NCBI RefSeq assembly: GCF_013386765.1
Contig: NZ_JACARE010000017.1
Coordinates: 13,852 to 77,851 of the forward strand
Direction of reading: 5' to 3'
Length of the DNA: 64,000 nt
From: Pseudomonas yamanorum
Lineage (GTDB): Bacteria; Pseudomonadota; Gammaproteobacteria; Pseudomonadales; Pseudomonadaceae
In this document: positions 60,830-64,000 of the stretch, one piece after another
Layout of the letters: the number at the start of each line of letters is the position of its first letter
Numbering within the stretch: the first letter of the stretch is position 1
Notes under the pieces: model-generated
The model's database searches: none
What the model saw: the letters and a program-made list of their open reading frames with translations, nothing else
Told to the model about the DNA's origin: nothing
Program-made: the position numbers and the translations under genes

Positions 60830-61123
60830 TTATCGAGGTTGTAGGCAGTCCAGCGACCGGTCCACCACCACCTTCGCCATCTCCACCAAATGCATCATCG
60901 CCCGCTGCTGCCCGTTCATGGGCTCGCCGGGTATCTGTGCGGTTGCTACTGCGCAATGCAGCAAGTCGGCAGCGCGTGCCAGGGCGTCTTCGAAGCTCAT
61001 GTTGTCGTTCAGCACGAAGGGGGCGCCGTCCGGGGCGGAGGCTTTGAGGTAGTAATCGATGGCGCGGCGGGTGAGGGGGCTGTCGCTGCGAAACTCTGGT
61101 GGATCGGGGGTGACTTTGACCAT
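60830..61123 (-). CDS. DUF6124/DUF3077-like small protein
   Basis: 97 residues: DSPLTRRAIDYYLKASAPDGAPFVLNDN and SFEDALARAADLLHCAVATA are the pattern of small Pseudomonas proteins often annotated DUF6124 or DUF3077, usually in several copies per genome. Cytoplasmic, helical, function unknown. GGAG lies 9 bases before the ATG. It is preceded by an unusually structured leader (61155-61365), so it is likely regulated after transcription starts. Confidence 0.75.
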   Translation of the reverse strand: MVKVTPDPPEFRSDSPLTRRAIDYYLKASAPDGAPFVLNDNMSFEDALARAADLLHCAVATAQIPGEPMNGQQRAMMHLVEMAKVVVDRSLDCLQPR

Positions 61124-61154
61124 GGTTTAGCTACTCCGTAAGGTAAGAAGCTGC

Positions 61155-61365
61155 ACCTGTTCGCTTGCACGCGAATGAAGGTGGCAGCAGTACGCGGGTG
61201 TGCAAGACCGGGACGGAATAAGCCCGGCAGATCCGAAGATCTCCCGCGCACAGCTGCCATAAGGCATTTACGCATTTCCCGTTGGTCGGACTTGCACGTC
61301 CGGTCACCGATTGTTCGATGACCGAGCGAGACTAGCTACCTGGTCCGGCCGAAACAAGGCCGTGG
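61155..61365 (-). ncRNA. highly structured candidate 5' leader (riboswitch-like) of the DUF6124 gene
   Basis: Pairings read directly from sequence: P1 61182-61188/61253-61259 (7 bp), P2 61193-61198/61243-61248 (6 bp), P3 61208-61212/61223-61227 (5 bp), P4 61229-61233/61238-61242 (5 bp, CGAA/TTCG loop); P2-P3-P4 make a three-way junction. Flanking hairpins at 61160-61175 and 61287-61302 carry the same 6-base loop, whose complement is the junction strand 61200-61205. A further stem (61301-61306/61319-61324) competes with the second hairpin; another is at 61346-61362. I know of no named motif like this. From 61366 to 61542 I see no gene. Confidence 0.6.
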
Positions 61366-61542
61366 GATTTTCTAGGAAAGGTCCTGCAAATGAAAGGGAT
61401 CAGTCTTGCTGGCCCTTAAAAAGTAGGTGTATGAGGAAGGAAATGGAAAGTAACCTCACGCGAATTTAGATCAGCGAAAAAGTCATTCAACTTTTTGTTG
61501 ATATCGTCGACTTGATTGTTCAGCATCAGTGAGTCGACTTAC

Positions 61543-61631
61543 GCCATCGCAGGCAAGCCAGCTCCTACAGTTGGTCGCGTGTATTTCGGGCAACTAGGTC
61601 AACTGTGGGAGCCGGGCTTGCCCGCGATGGC
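61543..61631. repeat. REPIN, outward type
   Basis: GCCATCGCAGGCAAGCCAGC on the left, GCCGGGCTTGCCCGCGATGGC on the right (given as ends), with CAGTTGG...TCAACTG inside. Spacer resembles that at 26119. It ends next to the Lrp gene stop. Confidence 0.85.
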
Positions 61632-61637
61632 GATAGA

Positions 61638-62099
61638 TCACCCACCATTCTTCCCATTCCCCTCCAACTGCCCCAACGGCACCCGCCGCTCTATCGCGCT
61701 CGACAAGATGATCGAGGTCTTGCTGAACCCGAACTTCGCCACCCGATTGATCAAACTCTCCAGCTCCGGCATCGAGCCCACCGCCGCCTGCATGATCACG
61801 CACGGATCCCCGGTCACCCGATGGCATTCAGTCAGTTCAGGAATCTCCGACAGCGCGTCGTACACCTTCTGGCTCCCATGATTGGTCAGCCGCAACTCAA
61901 TCACGCACTGAATCGGCAACCCCACCTTGGACAGGTCGACCTTGGCCTGATACCCGGTAATCACCCCGCTGGCTTCCAGCTTCGCCACTCGCTCGGCAAC
62001 GGCGGGCGCCGAGAGGTTTACCGTGCGCGCCAATTGCGCGTAGGACGCGCGGCCGTCTTCCAGCAGGGCGCTGAGAAGCATGCGGTCGTATTTGTCCAT
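61638..62099 (-). CDS. Lrp/AsnC family transcriptional regulator
   Basis: 153 residues: HTH (YDRMLLSALLEDGRASYAQLA...SAPAVAERVAKLE) and RAM domain (HRVTGDPCVIMQAAVGSMPELESLI). Start ATG 62099. Divergent from an EamA exporter across 160 bases containing AT-rich motifs such as TTTTGAAAAGTGTACTGG, so it probably controls that exporter, a common Lrp-exporter pairing. Confidence 0.88.
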   Translation of the reverse strand: MDKYDRMLLSALLEDGRASYAQLARTVNLSAPAVAERVAKLEASGVITGYQAKVDLSKVGLPIQCVIELRLTNHGSQKVYDALSEIPELTECHRVTGDPCVIMQAAVGSMPELESLINRVAKFGFSKTSIILSSAIERRVPLGQLEGNGKNGG

Positions 62100-62259
62100 G
62101 ATAAGGCTCCGGGAATGCGTGGCTTTCGAAAGCACGGTTTATAGCCCCAACAACCATGTTTTGAAAAGTGTACTGGCGCTTTAAACAGGTTTTGTAACTT
62201 ATGTTTACAGTCGAGGATTTCTAAAATAACGCTCCCTTGTCCTGCCGCAGAGCTGCCCA

Positions 62260-63156
62260 ATGCCTGGCCCACGTCGCTTTCCCTTACCGTTGATCGCTGC
62301 CTTTTTTGCGTTGTACGTGATCTGGGGGTCTACCTACCTGGTGATTCGCATTGGCGTGGAGTATTGGCCGCCGCTGTTGCTGGCGGGGATTCGCTTCATG
62401 ACGGCCGGCGCGTTGATGTATGCCTTCCTGCGCTGGCGCGGGGCCCCGGCGCCAAGCTGGGTGCAGTGGAAGGCCGCCGCCAAGATCGGCATTTTGCTGC
62501 TGACCTTCGGCAACGGCGCGGTCAGTGTGGCGGAGCATACGGGCGTGGCTTCCGGGGTTGCCGCGTTGGCGGTGGCGACCGTGCCGTTGTTCACCTTGCT
62601 CTGCGGTTATTTCTGGGGCGCGCGTAACACCCGTCTGGAATGGGCCGGGGTGGTGCTGGGGATTATCGGCATCGCCATGCTCAATATGGGTTCCAACCTG
62701 CAATCGAGCCCTACAGGTGCGGCCTTGTTGATTTTTGCCGCAGCGGCCTGGGCCTTTGGTTCGGTATGGAGCAAGCATTTGCCACTGCCCCAAGGCGCCA
62801 TGGCCAGCGCGGCGGAGATGCTGATTGCAGGCGCGGTGCTGCTGGTGCTCAGTGCCGTCAGCGGTGAACACCTGCAAGCCATGCCGCCGCTGGAAGGCTG
62901 GCTGGCCCTGGCGTACTTGACCGTGTTCGGTTCGATCATCGCCTTCAACGCCTATATGTACCTGCTCAAGCACGTGCGCCCGGCGGCGGCCACCAGTTAT
63001 GCCTATGTCAACCCGGCGGTGGCGGTGTTGCTCGGGATTGTGTTTGTCGGCGAGACCATCGGCACGGAAGAAGCCCTGGCGATGTTGGTGATTATCAGCG
63101 CGGTGCTGCTGATCAGCCTGCCACAGTGGCGAAAGCCGAAACCGGAAATAAGGTAA
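62260..63156 (+). CDS. EamA/DMT family exporter
   Basis: 298 residues with ten TM helices in two EamA repeats: FALYVIWGSTYLVIRIGVEYWPP at the start and YAYVNPAVAVLLGIVFVGETIG in the second. Likely exports an amino acid or other metabolite from the cytoplasm; the adjacent Lrp regulator supports an amino acid. Specific substrate unknown. Confidence 0.87.
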   Translation: MPGPRRFPLPLIAAFFALYVIWGSTYLVIRIGVEYWPPLLLAGIRFMTAGALMYAFLRWRGAPAPSWVQWKAAAKIGILLLTFGNGAVSVAEHTGVASGVAALAVATVPLFTLLCGYFWGARNTRLEWAGVVLGIIGIAMLNMGSNLQSSPTGAALLIFAAAAWAFGSVWSKHLPLPQGAMASAAEMLIAGAVLLVLSAVSGEHLQAMPPLEGWLALAYLTVFGSIIAFNAYMYLLKHVRPAAATSYAYVNPAVAVLLGIVFVGETIGTEEALAMLVIISAVLLISLPQWRKPKPEIR

Positions 63157-63204
63157 ACTGCCGCGCATTGCGACCTTGCGCTGAACTTTTCCTACGGTAT
63201 TTCC

Positions 63205-64000
63205 ATGACTTTCGCCACACTTGGCCTGATCGAACCCTTGCTGCGCGCCCTTGAGACGCTTGGCTACCAGACCCCGACGCCGGTGCAGGCGCAAGCTATT
63301 CCGGCGGTGCTGGCCGGTCGCGACCTGATGGCCGCAGCCCAGACCGGCACCGGCAAGACCGCCGGTTTCGCCGTGCCGCTGCTGCAACTGCTGACCATGG
63401 AAGGGCCGAAAGTCGCCGCCAACTCGGTGCGCGCGCTGATTCTGTGCCCGACCCGCGAACTCGCCGAGCAGGTTCACGCCAGCGTCGCCGAGTACGCACA
63501 AAACCTGCCGTTGACCACTTATGCTGTGTACGGCGGCGTGAGCATCAACCCGCAGATGATGAAGCTGCGCAAAGGCGTCGATGTGTTGGTGGCCACGCCT
63601 GGCCGCCTGATCGACCTGTTCCGCCAGAACGCGCTGAAACTCAACCAGCTGCAAACCCTGGTGCTGGACGAAGCCGACCGCATGCTCGACCTGGGCTTCT
63701 CCGAAGAACTGGCGAACATCTACCGCATGCTGCCGAAAAAGCGCCAGACCCTGCTGTTCTCCGCGACCTTCTCCGACGAGATCCGCCAGTTGGCCGGGCA
63801 GATGCTGATTGACCCGCTGACCGTCGAAGTCAGCCCGCGCAACGTCGCCGCCAACACCGTCAAGCAATGGGTGGTGCCGGTGGACAAGAAGCGCAAGGCC
63901 GAGCTGTTTGTGCACCTGATGCGCAAGGGCCGCTGGAAGCAGGTGCTGGTGTTCGCCAAGACCCGTAACGGCGTGGACGCGCTGGTGGAAAAACTCCAGG
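63205..64000 (+). CDS. DEAD-box RNA helicase (RhlE-like), partial at window end
   Basis: The first 265 residues of a DEAD-box helicase; the gene continues past the edge. Q motif (TFATLGL...TPTPVQAQAIP), Walker A AAQTGTGKT, PTRELAEQ, TPGRLIDL, VLDEADRMLDLGF and LFSATFSDE are all present, and the second RecA domain begins. Order and wording resemble RhlE, which helps ribosome assembly and RNA decay; RhlB or another paralogue is possible without the C-terminus. Confidence 0.9.
   Translation, partial: MTFATLGLIEPLLRALETLGYQTPTPVQAQAIPAVLAGRDLMAAAQTGTGKTAGFAVPLLQLLTMEGPKVAANSVRALILCPTRELAEQVHASVAEYAQNLPLTTYAVYGGVSINPQMMKLRKGVDVLVATPGRLIDLFRQNALKLNQLQTLVLDEADRMLDLGFSEELANIYRMLPKKRQTLLFSATFSDEIRQLAGQMLIDPLTVEVSPRNVAANTVKQWVVPVDKKRKAELFVHLMRKGRWKQVLVFAKTRNGVDALVEKLQ

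Noticed and set aside
61516..61881. + strand frame opposite the Lrp gene and REPIN
   Set aside because: Starts upstream of the REPIN and continues antisense to a clear Lrp gene; no ribosome site.

Overview
The window is a stretch of core chromosome from a fluorescent Pseudomonas (P. fluorescens group). The evidence is high GC content, the Pseudomonas gene orders mrdA-rodA-mltB-rlpA-dacA-ybeD-lipB-lipA, leuS-lptE-holA, miaB-ybeZ-ybeY-corC-lnt and thiD-thiE-hemL, and a dozen REP/REPIN palindromes of the fluorescens type between genes. I see no prophage, transposase, CRISPR array, tRNA or rRNA. The last gene (a DEAD-box helicase) runs off the right edge.

Layout. 1-3.7 kb: exaC-type aldehyde dehydrogenase divergent from an AcoR-like sigma-54 activator, with a sigma-54 promoter and a 15-bp palindrome between them. 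3.8-6.0 kb: mpl-ubiX-lipoprotein operon with overlapping stops and starts. 6.2-13.4 kb: NAD(P)-binding reductase, MORN-repeat/C13-peptidase lipoprotein, MaoC hydratase, cidAB, a Lon-N protein, a small ORF, a DedA-PAP2 fusion and a 3-methyladenine glycosylase. 13.6-25 kb: a long + strand run, proA-nadD-rsfS-rlmH-mrdA-rodA-mltB-rlpA-dacA-ybeD-lipB-lipA, linking NAD synthesis, ribosome maturation, elongasome peptidoglycan synthesis and lipoate synthesis. 25-32 kb: LD-carboxypeptidase, a second MltB-type transglycosylase, arfA, holA, lptE, leuS. 32.5-39.7 kb: two + strand genes, then lnt-corC-ybeY-ybeZ-miaB, then a DUF1820 gene. 39.7-43.3 kb: Sel1-repeat protein and thiD-thiE-hemL. 43.5-53.8 kb: 7TM-DISM hybrid kinase, AidB-like acyl-CoA dehydrogenase, amn, rluE, DUF2788, an Lrp regulator, a probable structured RNA, an Asn/Pro-rich DUF6515 protein, a CDF transporter and a lipoprotein. 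54-64 kb: hrpB, an EEP-family phosphodiesterase, a YciC-like membrane protein, DUF2076, a NYN nuclease, a DEDDh exonuclease, a DUF6124 gene with an elaborate leader, an Lrp regulator, an EamA exporter and an rhlE-like helicase.

The strongest unexplained signal is the roughly 200-nt region upstream of the DUF6124 gene (about 61155-61365, minus strand). It folds on paper into a compact three-way junction. The junction strand is complementary to the identical loops of two flanking hairpins, so two alternative pseudoknots are possible, one of them close to the ribosome binding site. I do not recognise it as a described riboswitch. Other points of note are an arfA gene carrying an internal hairpin over its last codons (the non-stop autoregulation design), a lipoprotein fusing about 12 MORN repeats to a legumain-type cysteine peptidase, a possible new sRNA ending at 51235, and REPINs of opposite polarity that share spacer sequences.
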